A DNA stretch of 41,624 bases from Microbacterium sp. GTDB taxonomy: Bacteria > Actinomycetota > Actinomycetes > Actinomycetales > Microbacteriaceae. A model generated the notes under the pieces. That model did no database searches. It was not told where the DNA came from and was given only the letters and a program-made list of their open reading frames with translations. Below, in pieces: positions 30,252 through 38,169 of the stretch (position 1 is the first letter of the stretch; every line of letters begins with the position of its first letter). The position numbers were made by a program, and so were the translations under genes. The stretch covers positions 129,429-171,052 of the forward strand of contig NZ_JAPSIY010000008.1 of NCBI RefSeq assembly GCF_031178445.1. The letters are read 5' to 3'.

Positions 30252-30881
30252 TCAGCGAGCCGCGTAGTACTCGACGACCAGCTGCACCTCACAGGTCACG
30301 GGGACCTCGGCGCGCTTCGGGCGGCGCACCAGGCGTGCCTGCAGCTTGTCGAGCTCGACCTCGAGGTAGCCCGGAACCGGGGGCAGGACGTCGGCGTGAC
30401 CGCCGGCGGCTGCGACCTGGAAAGGCTCGAGGCCCTCCGACTTGGGCTTGACGTGGATGAGCTGACCCGGCTTCACGCGGAAGGACGGGCGGTCGACGAG
30501 CTGACCGTCGACGAGGATGTGACGGTGCACGACCAGCTGGCGGGCCTGCGCGGTGGTGCGGGCGAAGCCGGCACGCACGACGAGGGCGTCGAGACGCATC
30601 TCGAGCAGCTCGACCAGGTTCTCACCGGTCAGGCCGTCCTTGCGGCGAGCCTCGTTGAACGCGATGCGCAGCTGCTTCTCGCGGATGCCGTACTGCTCGC
30701 GCAGACGCTGCTTCTCGCGCAGACGGACGGCGTAGTCGCTGTCGGCCTTGCGCTTGGTGCGGCCGTGCTCTCCGGGAGCGTAGGGACGCTTCTCGAGGTA
30801 GCGGGCGGCCTTCGGGGTGAGCGGGATTCCCAGCGCGCGGCTGAGGCGGACCTTGCGGCGGTCCTGAGACTTCGTGACCAC
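30252..30881 (-). CDS. rpsD: 30S ribosomal protein S4
   Basis: The 209-residue primary 16S rRNA-binding protein starts MVTKSQDRRKVRLSRALG and has RYLEKRPYAPGEHGRTKRK, then the S4 RNA-binding domain MRLDALVVRAGFARTTAQARQLVVHRHILVDG at about 95-126. It lacks the N-terminal zinc cysteines (C-minus form). The start is GTG at 30881, supported by AAGGAA 7 bases upstream and by the family N-terminus; an ATG 36 bases further up would add a non-conserved segment. It stands alone here and not in the alpha operon, as in actinobacteria such as Streptomyces. Confidence 0.95.
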   Translation of the reverse strand: MVTKSQDRRKVRLSRALGIPLTPKAARYLEKRPYAPGEHGRTKRKADSDYAVRLREKQRLREQYGIREKQLRIAFNEARRKDGLTGENLVELLEMRLDALVVRAGFARTTAQARQLVVHRHILVDGQLVDRPSFRVKPGQLIHVKPKSEGLEPFQVAAAGGHADVLPPVPGYLEVELDKLQARLVRRPKRAEVPVTCEVQLVVEYYAAR

Positions 30882-31028
30882 GAAGCATTCCTTCCATGAC
30901 GCGGCCGTGTCTTTCACGACTCGCGGGCGTATCGCCTCCGCCCCGCCCGTCCGCAGCGCACGCCGAGGCGCAGCAGAAGGTGATTCAGGAGTGGAGAGAT
31001 GCCCGAAAACTCGGTTTCGAGCCGCTCC

Positions 31029-31034
31029 ATCCTA
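31029..31034 (-). promoter_or_regulatory. -10 element (TAGGAT) for rpsD
   Basis: TAGGAT on the minus strand just past the end of rarA predicts an rpsD leader of about 140 bases (31022-30882). A -35-like ATGACG lies 15 bases upstream of it. Within the leader a CTCG-AAAC-CGAG mini-hairpin and a CGGGCG/CGCCCG pairing can be drawn. No known riboswitch was recognised. Confidence 0.4.
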
Positions 31035-31051
31035 ACAGACGGCGGCGAGCG

Positions 31052-32374
31052 TCATCGGTCCCCCAGGATGCGACGGATCCGCTCGAGCCTCGCAGCGACG
31101 TCGCGCTCGGCGCCGAGCGTCTTCGGTTCGTAGTATCGCTTCCCCTCGAGCTCGTCCGGCAGGTACTGCTGCGGCAGGATGCCCGCATCGCTGTCGTGCG
31201 GGTAGCGGTAGCCCTTGCCATGGCCGAGGCGCTTCGCTCCGGCGTAGTGCGCATCGCGCAGATGCAGTGGTACGCGTCCGAACCCGCCGGCGCGCACATC
31301 CGCTATGGCCTGGTTGATGGCCGTGTAGGCGGCGTTGGACTTCGCCGTCGTCGCGAGGTAGACCGTCGCCTCAGCGAGCGGGATGCGCCCTTCCGGCATA
31401 CCGATGAAGGCGACGGCATCGGCCGCCGCCGTCGCGATGACCAGGGCCTGCGGATCGGCGAGACCGATGTCCTCCGCGGCCGAGATCACCAGGCGCCGGG
31501 CGATGAAGCGCGGGTCCTCCCCCGCCTCGATCATCCGCGCGAGGTAGTGCACGGCGGCGTCGGGGTCCGAGCCGCGGATCGACTTGATGAACGCGCTGAT
31601 GACGTCGTAATGCTCGTCGCCCTGACGGTCGTAGCGCAGGAGTGCGCGGTCGACCGCCTGCGCGACGTCGTCGGGGTTGACCTCCGCAGCGTCCTCGCGG
31701 GACAACGCGACCGCGGCCGCCGCCTCGAGGCCGGTGAGCGCGCGGCGCGCGTCACCGGATGCCAGGCGGATGAGTGCGCCACGCGCCTCGGCACTCAGCG
31801 TGACGGCACCGGCGAGACCGCGGGCGTCGACCACGGCGCGGTCGACGAGCACTCCGACGTCCTCGTCGGTGAGCGGCTGCAGGGTCAGCAGAAGCGAGCG
31901 TGACAGCAGCGGCGATATCACCGAAAACGACGGGTTCTCGGTCGTGGCCGCGATGAGGATGACCCAGCCGTTCTCGACCCCGGGCAGCAGCGCGTCCTGC
32001 TGCGCCTTGGTGAATCGGTGGATCTCGTCGAGGAAAAGGATGGTGGTCTGTCCGTAGAGATCGCGCTGAGTGATCGCCTCCTGCATCACCTCGCGGACGT
32101 CCTTCACTCCGGCGGTGATGGCGGACAGCTCGACGAAGCGCCGGCCGGAGGAGCGGGCGATGGCCTGAGCGAGCGTCGTCTTGCCCGTGCCGGGCGGACC
32201 CCACAGGATGATCGACACCGCTCCCGGTGCGGCGGCGTCGGGGTCTGCCAGCGCGACGATGGGCGACCCTGCGCGCAGCAGATGCCGCTGCCCGGCGACC
32301 TCGTCGAGCGACACCGGCCGCATGCGCACGGCGAGCGGGGTCTGTCCCGACATGAGCGAGGCGGCGGAGGTCAT
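31052..32374 (-). CDS. rarA: replication-associated recombination protein A (RarA/MgsA, AAA+ ATPase)
   Basis: The 440-residue clamp-loader-like AAA+ protein acts at stalled forks. It has MRPVSLDEVAGQRHLL at 18-33, Walker A GPPGTGKTT at 59-67, Walker B ILFLDEIHRFTKAQQDALLP at 112-131 and sensor 1 AATTENPSF. The C-terminal RarA domain includes SAFIKSIRGSDPDAAVHYLARM and HLRDAHYAGAKRLGHGKGY. DEIHR with TTENP distinguishes it from RuvB. The ATG is preceded by TAGCCT at 6 bases and lacks a ribosome site, suggesting leaderless mRNA. Confidence 0.95.
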   Translation of the reverse strand: MTSAASLMSGQTPLAVRMRPVSLDEVAGQRHLLRAGSPIVALADPDAAAPGAVSIILWGPPGTGKTTLAQAIARSSGRRFVELSAITAGVKDVREVMQEAITQRDLYGQTTILFLDEIHRFTKAQQDALLPGVENGWVILIAATTENPSFSVISPLLSRSLLLTLQPLTDEDVGVLVDRAVVDARGLAGAVTLSAEARGALIRLASGDARRALTGLEAAAAVALSREDAAEVNPDDVAQAVDRALLRYDRQGDEHYDVISAFIKSIRGSDPDAAVHYLARMIEAGEDPRFIARRLVISAAEDIGLADPQALVIATAAADAVAFIGMPEGRIPLAEATVYLATTAKSNAAYTAINQAIADVRAGGFGRVPLHLRDAHYAGAKRLGHGKGYRYPHDSDAGILPQQYLPDELEGKRYYEPKTLGAERDVAARLERIRRILGDR

Positions 32375-32380
32375 GTGACC

Positions 32381-32386
32381 AGGCTA
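32381..32386 (-). promoter_or_regulatory. -10 element (TAGCCT) for leaderless rarA mRNA
   Basis: TAGCCT ends exactly 6 bases before the rarA ATG, the same sequence and spacing as at the histidine-phosphatase gene. No Shine-Dalgarno is present. Confidence 0.5.
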
Positions 32387-32417
32387 ATGCGGGGCGGCGA
32401 CACTGCGACGGCGACGG

Positions 32418-32423
32418 TAGGCT
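32418..32423 (+). promoter_or_regulatory. -10 element (TAGGCT) for the small membrane gene, divergent from rarA
   Basis: TAGGCT is followed after 5 bases by an ATG (32429) and after 50 bases by a second in-frame ATG (32474) that has a good GAGAGGA ribosome site. Transcription from here would allow either a leaderless 121-residue product or the 106-residue product. Confidence 0.45.
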
Positions 32424-32473
32424 CGCAGATGGCTCGCGGGAGGACCGGAGCCCGACTGTGGAGAGGACGGACG

Positions 32474-32794
32474 ATGGCGGCACGCGGTTCCCGACAGCGC
32501 GCGAAAACCGAGGCGGAGCGCGCTCGGCTCTACGCGGCCCGTGCCAAGTGGCACGAAACACAGGTCCGTCGCCGTCACCGCGACACGATGATCGCCGTCA
32601 TCGCGGGCGCCCTCGTCGTGATCGGCGCCGTCGTCAGCCAGACGCTGCATGCCCAGATCACGGCCCCAGCGCCCTCTCCGTCTCCGTCCGCCCCGGCGTC
32701 CGACACCCCCGCGCCGGAGACGCCGACGCCGACGCTGACCAACCCTCCGCTGGATTCTCCGACACCGGTGCCCACTCAGACGCCCGGCGAGTGA
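32474..32794 (+). CDS. small single-pass membrane protein with Pro/Thr/Ser-rich tail
   Basis: The 106-residue protein has a highly basic, probably helical N-terminus (RQRAKTEAERARLYAARAKW, then VRRRHRD), one membrane segment at about 38-59 (TMIAVIAGALVVIGAVVSQTL), and an outside tail of Pro, Thr, Ser and Ala (63-106). The first 60 residues resemble the anchor of actinobacterial cyclophilin-type peptidyl-prolyl isomerases, which often lie next to relA, but no cyclophilin domain follows. The ATG at 32474 was preferred because of the GAGAGGA ribosome site 6 bases upstream; a leaderless start at 32429 would add 15 residues. No function is assigned. Confidence 0.7.
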   Translation: MAARGSRQRAKTEAERARLYAARAKWHETQVRRRHRDTMIAVIAGALVVIGAVVSQTLHAQITAPAPSPSPSAPASDTPAPETPTPTLTNPPLDSPTPVPTQTPGE

Positions 32795-32844
32795 GCTCCG
32801 CTTCGATGCGGCCGCTCGCCCCACACACCGAGCCGCGGATTGAC

Positions 32845-32850
32845 TAGGCT
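32845..32850 (+). promoter_or_regulatory. -10 element (TAGGCT) for the DUF349 gene
   Basis: TAGGCT lies 49 bases before the GTG start and predicts a leader of about 43 bases containing AAGGAG. The hexamer is the same as upstream of the preceding gene. Confidence 0.4.
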
Positions 32851-32899
32851 GGTCGTCGTCCTTTCCCCCTCCCGCGGACTGCCGCGCAAGGAGCACACC

Positions 32900-34249
32900 G
32901 TGTCTACTGATGACAACGCCCCCAAGCCCACCCCTCCCGTGCCGATGCCGCCGCGCATGCCGATGCCGCGCAAGGCCGCCGCTCCCGCTGCGCCCATCGT
33001 GCCGGCGGCACCTGCGGTCTCCGATGCCGCCGAATGGGGTCGTGTCACAGAAGACGGCACCGTCGAGGTGCGCGAAGGAGAGGGCTGGCGAGCCGTCGGG
33101 CAGTACCCGGACGGCACCCATGAGGAGGCGCTGGCGTACTACGCCCGCAAGTTCGACGACCTGGCCTTGAAGCTGGGCACCCTCGAGACTCGCGCACAGG
33201 GCGGCGGAGCATCGGCGTCCGATCTGACGAAGCAGGCGACGCACCTCCTCGCAGAGGTCACGGATGCGGCGGCCGTCGGAGACCTCGCGGGCCTCCGCGA
33301 GCGGGTGCAGGCTCTGATCGAGTCGCTCTCCGAGGCGACCGCCAAAGAGGCAGAAGCCGCGAAGGAGGCTCTCGACGCAGCCATCGCCGAGCGCACCGGC
33401 ATCGTCGAGAAGGCCGAGGCGATCGCAGCCCGCGACCTGGCGAAGGTGCAGTGGAAGCAGGTCACCGCCGAGATGACCGAGCTGTTCGACGCCTGGCAGT
33501 CGCATCAGCAGAACGGCCCGCGCCTGCCGAAGGGTGTGGCCCAGCAGCTGTGGAAGCGCTTCCGCGACGCGCGCTCGACGGTCGACAAGGCTCGCCGGGC
33601 GTTCTTCTCCGAGCTCGACGACGTGCACCGCGCAGCGCGCGACGTGAAGTCGCGCCTGGTCGAGCGCGCCGAGGCCCTCGCATCGCGCGGCGTCGACGGC
33701 ATCCCGGCGTACCGGGGTCTTCTGGACGAGTGGAAGGCTGCGGGACGCGCCGGCCGCAAGGCGGACGACGCCCTGTGGGCGAAGTTCAAGGCCGCCGGTG
33801 ACGCGCTGTACGCCGCGCGGGCCGAGCAGTCAGCCGCGGAAGAGGCCGAGTCCGCTCCGAGGATCGAAGCGCGCGAGGCCCTCCTGGTCGAGGCGAAGGC
33901 CGTCGCCGACGAGCGCGACCTCAAGCGCGCCCGTGCTCTGCTGACCCGCATCCAGCGCCAGTGGGACGAAGTGGGCCGCATCTTCCCGCGCGAGAAGGAG
34001 CGCGCCCTCGACGACCGGCTGCGCACGATCGAGCAGGCGCTCAAGTCGCGTGAGGACGTCGACTGGAAGAAGAACAACCCCGAGACGAAGGCACGCGCGA
34101 ATGACATGAGCTCGCAGCTCCTCGAGGCGATCGAGAAGCTCGAGGCCGAGCTCGCCGCCGCTGAGAAGGCCGGCGACGCGAAGGCAGTCAAGGAGGCGAC
34201 CGAGGCGCTGTCCGCTCGTCGCGCCTGGTTGAACGCCCTTGGCGGCTGA
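32900..34249 (+). CDS. DUF349 domain protein, helical repeat / coiled coil
   Basis: The 449-residue cytoplasmic protein has a Pro/Ala/Met-rich N-terminus (1-45), then a short globular part (EWGRVTEDGTVEVREGEGWRAVG) and a long helical region with repeated DUF349 units containing W-x(n)-G-R/P-x-W-x-R-F/K patterns, such as FDAWQSHQQNGPRLPKGVAQQLWKRFRDA, LLDEWKAAGRAGRKADDALWAKFKAA and IQRQWDEVGRIFPREK. The C-terminus is a Glu/Lys/Ala coiled coil. DUF349 proteins are common near relA in actinobacteria; their molecular role is not established. The GTG start has AAGGAG 7 bases upstream; the 20-residue upstream extension lies in the leader. Confidence 0.9.
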   Translation: MSTDDNAPKPTPPVPMPPRMPMPRKAAAPAAPIVPAAPAVSDAAEWGRVTEDGTVEVREGEGWRAVGQYPDGTHEEALAYYARKFDDLALKLGTLETRAQGGGASASDLTKQATHLLAEVTDAAAVGDLAGLRERVQALIESLSEATAKEAEAAKEALDAAIAERTGIVEKAEAIAARDLAKVQWKQVTAEMTELFDAWQSHQQNGPRLPKGVAQQLWKRFRDARSTVDKARRAFFSELDDVHRAARDVKSRLVERAEALASRGVDGIPAYRGLLDEWKAAGRAGRKADDALWAKFKAAGDALYAARAEQSAAEEAESAPRIEAREALLVEAKAVADERDLKRARALLTRIQRQWDEVGRIFPREKERALDDRLRTIEQALKSREDVDWKKNNPETKARANDMSSQLLEAIEKLEAELAAAEKAGDAKAVKEATEALSARRAWLNALGG

Positions 34250-34269
34250 CCCGGGGGTTCTCCACAGTC

Positions 34270-34306
34270 TGAGCCGTGCTCGCCCCTCGACGGACGGCAC
34301 GGCTCA
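34270..34306 (+). terminator. 10-bp inverted repeat after the DUF349 gene
   Basis: TGAGCCGTGC (34270-34279) and its exact complement (34297-34306) flank 17 bases, starting 20 bases past the DUF349 stop. It is a terminator candidate, and it argues against the upstream GTG (34276) as start of the next gene, because that codon lies in the stem. Confidence 0.55.
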
Positions 34307-34317
34307 CACTGTTAAGC

Positions 34318-34881
34318 GTGCATCCCGCTCTGCTGTATCTGCCTGGCGACCGGCTCACGCTCGCAGAGCTCGGCTCGGCCCGCCTCGACGGGCACGTCTT
34401 CGAGGTCGGCGAGGGTTTCATGCCGGCCGATACCGTCGAGACGAGTGCCGCACGGGCTGCCAGTCTGGCTGCGATCGTGCCGGATCGCGCCGCCGCGTGC
34501 GGGCCGACAGCCGCATGGGTGCATGGGGCCGGAGACCTGCCCCCGACGGTGCACCACGTGCGTCGTCGCAGCATCCGCCGGTTCCGTCCTTCCCTGCCGC
34601 CGCACGTCGTGTACCACGACGGGCTGACGGGCGAGGGCGACGTGAGGATGATCGCGGGGGTCGGTGTCGTCGACGAGCTCCCCACCGCTCTGGAGCTGCT
34701 GTTCGCCGCGCCCGCCGACCCGACCGCCGAGCGCTGGCTGCGAGCCCTGCTGCCGGTGAGCGAGGGGTTGGTTGACGGCGCGCGAGCGCGCTTGGAGCAG
34801 CTGAGCCGCCGCCCCGGCCGACGATCGGCGATGCGGATGCTCGAACGGATCGCGGCTGATCAGGACGTGGTTACGCGGTAG
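34318..34881 (+). CDS. hypothetical protein, weak resemblance to AbiEi-antitoxin-like regulators
   Basis: The 187-residue protein begins MHPALLYLPGDRLTLAELGSARLDG, has a central stretch AACGPTAAWVHGAGDLPP and a VVYHDGLTGEGDVRMIAGVGVVDELPTALELLFA segment. The layout (Ala-rich W-x-G helix, then H-x(n)-D-V-x(n)-G-V-x(n)-P-T-x-L-E-L) recalls the C-terminal domain of AbiEi-type antitoxins and DUF559-associated proteins of actinobacteria. No helix-turn-helix was identified with confidence and no toxin gene is adjacent, so it is not called a toxin-antitoxin gene. The GTG at 34318 was chosen over 34276 because the latter sits in the preceding hairpin. Its stop codon lies 22 bases inside the 3' end of relA. 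Confidence 0.65.
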   Translation: MHPALLYLPGDRLTLAELGSARLDGHVFEVGEGFMPADTVETSAARAASLAAIVPDRAAACGPTAAWVHGAGDLPPTVHHVRRRSIRRFRPSLPPHVVYHDGLTGEGDVRMIAGVGVVDELPTALELLFAAPADPTAERWLRALLPVSEGLVDGARARLEQLSRRPGRRSAMRMLERIAADQDVVTR

Positions 34882-37115
34882 ACGTCGTAGACGGCGTCGA
34901 TCCGCCGCACCGCGTTCAGCACCCGATCCAGGTGCACGGCATCGCCCATCTCGAAGACGAAGCGACTCAGCGCGAGCCTCTCGTTCGTGGTCGAGACGGT
35001 CGCGGAGAGGATGTTCACATGATGCTCGCTGAGCACCCGTGTGACATCAGAGAGCAACCCTGACCTGTCGAGCGCCTCGACCTGGATCTGGACGCGGAAG
35101 ACGCTCTTCGTCGTCGGCGCCCACTCCACCTCGACGAAGCGGTCGGGGCTGTCGCCGAGGGCCTTCACGTTGACGCAGTCGGTACGGTGCACCGAGACGC
35201 CGCTTCCGCGGGTGACGAAGCCGACGATCGGGTCACCAGGCACAGGGGTGCAGCAGCGCGCGAGTTTGACGAGGATGTCGGCGGCACCGCGTACAAGGAT
35301 GCCGGAGTCCCCCGTACGGGCCTCCCGCGCCGGTGCGCGGCCGGGCAGCTCGATCGCGCCCGTGCTGGTGTCCTCTTCGACGGAGACGAGCGCCGTCACC
35401 TTCTCGAGCACCGACTGCGTGGAGACGTGCCCCTCGCCGACGGCCGCGTACAGTGCTGAGACGTCCTCGTAGCGCAGCTGGTGGGCGACCTCGGCGAAGG
35501 ACTCCTGGCTCATCAGGCGCTGCAGCGGCAGGTTCTGCTTGCGCATGGCCCTGGCGATCGACTCCTTGCCCTGCTCGATCGCCTCCTCGCGCCGCTCCTT
35601 CGTGAACCATCCGCGGATCTTGTTGCGTGCGCGGGTGCTTCTGACGAAGCTCAGCCAGTCCTGGCTGGGGCCTGCATCGGGGTTCTTCGAGGTGAAGACC
35701 TCCACCACATCGCCGCTCTTCAGCTCGGTCTCGAGCGGAACGAGACGACCGTTCACCTTCGCGCCCATGGTGCGGTGGCCGATCTCGGTGTGCACGGCGT
35801 ACGCGAAGTCCACCGGGGTCGCGCCGGCCGGCAGGCCCACCACGCGACCCTTGGGCGTGAAGACGTAGACCTCTTTGGCGCCGATCTCGAAGCGCAGCGA
35901 ATCGAGGAACTCGCTGGGATCGGCGGTCTCCGCCTGCCAGTCGGAGATGTGCGCGAGCCAGGCCATATCGGTGTCGGACGCGGAGCGGGCGTCGACCTTG
36001 CCGCCGTTCATCCGCTCCTTGTACATCCAGTGCGCCGCGACGCCGAACTCGGCCTGCTGATGCATCTCGTTCGTGCGGATCTGAATCTCGACCGTTCGGC
36101 CCCCCGGCCCGATCACGGTGGTGTGCAGCGACTGGTAGAGGTTGAACTTGGGTGTGGCGATGTAGTCCTTGAAACGTCCGGGCAGCGGCGTCCAGCGGGC
36201 ATGGATGGCGCCGAGCACCGCGTAGCAGTCCCGCACCGAGCCGACCAGCACCCGGATGCCGATCAGGTCGTAGATGTCGTCGAACTCGCGACCGCGCACC
36301 ACCATCTTCTGATACACCGAGTACAGCTGCTTGGGGCGTCCGACCACCTTGCCGCGGATGCGCAGCTCGCGGAGGTCGGCGTCGATGGCCTCGATGACCT
36401 GCTGCAGGTACTTCTCGCGCTGCGGGGTGCGCTGCGCGATGAGGCTGTTGATCTCGGCGTAGATCTTGGGATGCAGCACCGCGAACGACAAGTCCTCGAG
36501 CTCGGACTTGATCGTCTGGATGCCGAGTCGGTGAGCGAGCGGAGCGTATATCTCCAGCGTCTCTTTGGCCTTCTTCGTGGCCTTCGCGGGTGGCACGAAG
36601 CCCCAGGTGCGGGCGTTGTGCAGCCGGTCCGCGAGTTTGATCAGCAGAACGCGGATGTCCTTCGACATCGCCACGATCATCTTGCGCACGGTCTCGGCCT
36701 GCGCACTCTCGCCGTACTTCACCTTGTCGAGCTTCGTGACGCCGTCGACGAGCATGGCGACCTCGTCGCCGAACTCCGCCGTCAGTTCGGCCAGGGCGTA
36801 CCCGGTGTCTTCGACGGTGTCGTGCAGCAGGGCGGCGGCGATCGCCCGCGGTCCGAGACCGAGCTCGGCGAGGATCTGCGCAACCGCGAGCGGGTGGGTG
36901 ATGTACGGCTCGCCGCTCTGGCGGAACTGACCGGAGTGCTTCTCGCGGGCGACCGTGTAGGCGCGCTCGATGATGGGCAGGTCACCGCGCGGATGGTTCG
37001 CGCGCACCGTGCGGATCAGGTTGTCGAGATCGTTGACCCGCGGCGCGCGCGAGAAGATGCGCGGCACCAGCCGTCGCAGGCTCGAACCCTGCGAGGTGGT
37101 CTGCGAATCCGCCAT
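34860..37115 (-). CDS. relA: bifunctional (p)ppGpp synthetase/hydrolase Rel
   Basis: The 751-residue Rel/SpoT homologue makes and degrades the stringent-response alarmone. The hydrolase HD domain is intact: ITHPLAVAQIL with H74, and ALLHDTVEDT with H98, D99 and E102-D103. The synthetase domain includes GRPKQLYSVYQKM, FDDIYDLIGIRVLV and the substrate segment FKDYIATPKFNLYQSLHTTVIGP. TGS (EVYVFTPKGRVVGLPAGATPVDFAYAVH), a zinc-finger-like region with LARCCTPVPGDPIVGF, and an ACT domain end the protein. The ATG has GGGAG upstream. As the sole long RSH of most actinobacteria it is expected to be bifunctional. The 3' end overlaps the convergent gene by 22 bases. Confidence 0.97.
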   Translation of the reverse strand: MADSQTTSQGSSLRRLVPRIFSRAPRVNDLDNLIRTVRANHPRGDLPIIERAYTVAREKHSGQFRQSGEPYITHPLAVAQILAELGLGPRAIAAALLHDTVEDTGYALAELTAEFGDEVAMLVDGVTKLDKVKYGESAQAETVRKMIVAMSKDIRVLLIKLADRLHNARTWGFVPPAKATKKAKETLEIYAPLAHRLGIQTIKSELEDLSFAVLHPKIYAEINSLIAQRTPQREKYLQQVIEAIDADLRELRIRGKVVGRPKQLYSVYQKMVVRGREFDDIYDLIGIRVLVGSVRDCYAVLGAIHARWTPLPGRFKDYIATPKFNLYQSLHTTVIGPGGRTVEIQIRTNEMHQQAEFGVAAHWMYKERMNGGKVDARSASDTDMAWLAHISDWQAETADPSEFLDSLRFEIGAKEVYVFTPKGRVVGLPAGATPVDFAYAVHTEIGHRTMGAKVNGRLVPLETELKSGDVVEVFTSKNPDAGPSQDWLSFVRSTRARNKIRGWFTKERREEAIEQGKESIARAMRKQNLPLQRLMSQESFAEVAHQLRYEDVSALYAAVGEGHVSTQSVLEKVTALVSVEEDTSTGAIELPGRAPAREARTGDSGILVRGAADILVKLARCCTPVPGDPIVGFVTRGSGVSVHRTDCVNVKALGDSPDRFVEVEWAPTTKSVFRVQIQVEALDRSGLLSDVTRVLSEHHVNILSATVSTTNERLALSRFVFEMGDAVHLDRVLNAVRRIDAVYDVYRVTTS

Positions 37116-37140
37116 CTGTGCTCCCGTCGCCGATCAGACA

Positions 37141-37146
37141 ATCCTA
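37141..37146 (-). promoter_or_regulatory. -10 element (TAGGAT) for relA
   Basis: TAGGAT on the minus strand lies 25 bases upstream of the relA ATG and touches the hairpin that follows secF. It predicts a short leader of about 20 bases containing GGGAG. Confidence 0.45.
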
Positions 37147-37175
37147 CGCGGGGCGCGGTCCTCCCGACCCCGCGT
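37146..37175 (-). terminator. Hairpin after secF
   Basis: ACGCGGGG (37146-37153) pairs perfectly with 37168-37175 across a 14-base loop, starting 4 bases past the secF stop. It would end the yajC-secD-secF transcript immediately before the relA promoter. Confidence 0.5.
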
Positions 37176-37179
37176 GGAG

Positions 37180-38169
37180 TCAGGCGTCGACCGTGGAACG
37201 CTGGCGCGCCTCGAGCACCTTGGCGTCGCGTTCGGCGATCGCCGGCTCCTTCTCACGGAACAGCGAGTAGAGCGGGGCCGCGACGAACAGCGTCGAGTAG
37301 GTGGCGACGATGATGCCGACGAAGATCGACAGCGAGATGTCGGTGAGCGTCTCCGCACCGAGCCAGAACGCGCCGATGAACAGAATCGCGCCGACGGGAA
37401 GCGCCGCGACGATCGACGTGTTGATCGAGCGCACCAGCGTCTGGTTCACAGCCAGGTTCACCGATTCGCCGAAGGTGCGCGTGGTCTGATCGCCGTCCTC
37501 CGTGGTGTTCTCGCGGATCTTGTCGAACACGACCGTGGTGTCGTACAGCGAGTACGCGAGGATGGTGAGGAAGCCGATCACCGCCGCCGGCGAGATCTCG
37601 AAGCCGGCCAGACCGTAGACCCCGACGGTGATCACGAGCACGTCGAGCAGACCCAGGATCGCTGCGGCGGACATCTTCCAGGTGCGGAAGTAGATCGCCA
37701 GGATCAGGAAGGTCAGAGCGAGGAAGATCACCAGGCCCCACAGCGACTGGCGCGTCACGTTCTCACCCCACGCGGGGCCGATGAACGAATTGGTGACCTC
37801 GTCTGCCTGAACGCCGTACGCCTCCGCAAGGGCGGCGGTGACGTCCTGCGTCTCGCCGGCCGTCATCTGGTCGGTCTGCACGCGGACGTCCTGACCGCCG
37901 ACGACGACGACCTTCGTGGCGGCATCGTCCACGACCGATCGCACGGCTTCCGTCGCGAGAGCCTGATCGGTCGACTGCGGCGCCTGTACGGTGAACTGCG
38001 ATCCGCCCGTGAACTCGATCGAGAACTGGATGGGCCGCAGCAGCGGCACCAGGGCGGAGGCGACCACGAGGGCGATGGCGATGATGAACCACAGCCGCCG
38101 CTTGGTGACGAACGGGAAGGAGAGTTTCCCGGTGTAGAGCTTGTTGCCGAACTCGTTGAAGGAGAACAT
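37180..38169 (-). CDS. secF: protein translocase subunit SecF
   Basis: The 329-residue membrane protein forms the SecDF proton-driven export motor with SecD. It has an N-terminal membrane helix (RRLWFIIAIALVVASALVPLL), the periplasmic signature IQFSIEFTGGSQF, and five further membrane helices in the C-terminal half, including PAAVIGFLTILAYSLYDTTVVFDKIRE, the RND-type conserved segment. The ATG overlaps the secD TGA by one base (TGATG), so the two are co-translated. Confidence 0.96.
   Translation of the reverse strand: MFSFNEFGNKLYTGKLSFPFVTKRRLWFIIAIALVVASALVPLLRPIQFSIEFTGGSQFTVQAPQSTDQALATEAVRSVVDDAATKVVVVGGQDVRVQTDQMTAGETQDVTAALAEAYGVQADEVTNSFIGPAWGENVTRQSLWGLVIFLALTFLILAIYFRTWKMSAAAILGLLDVLVITVGVYGLAGFEISPAAVIGFLTILAYSLYDTTVVFDKIRENTTEDGDQTTRTFGESVNLAVNQTLVRSINTSIVAALPVGAILFIGAFWLGAETLTDISLSIFVGIIVATYSTLFVAAPLYSLFREKEPAIAERDAKVLEARQRSTVDA

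Noticed and set aside
34276..34881. Longer version of the hypothetical gene starting at GTG 34276
   Set aside because: That start lies in the stem of the hairpin after the DUF349 gene and has no ribosome site; the family-like part begins at 34318.
34318..34881. Toxin-antitoxin system
   Set aside because: The resemblance to AbiEi-type antitoxins is weak, no nucleotidyltransferase-like toxin gene is adjacent, and both neighbours are conserved housekeeping genes.
35481..37313. Plus-strand open frame of 610 codons opposite relA
   Set aside because: Antisense of an intact relA; no motif, no ribosome site, shadow composition.
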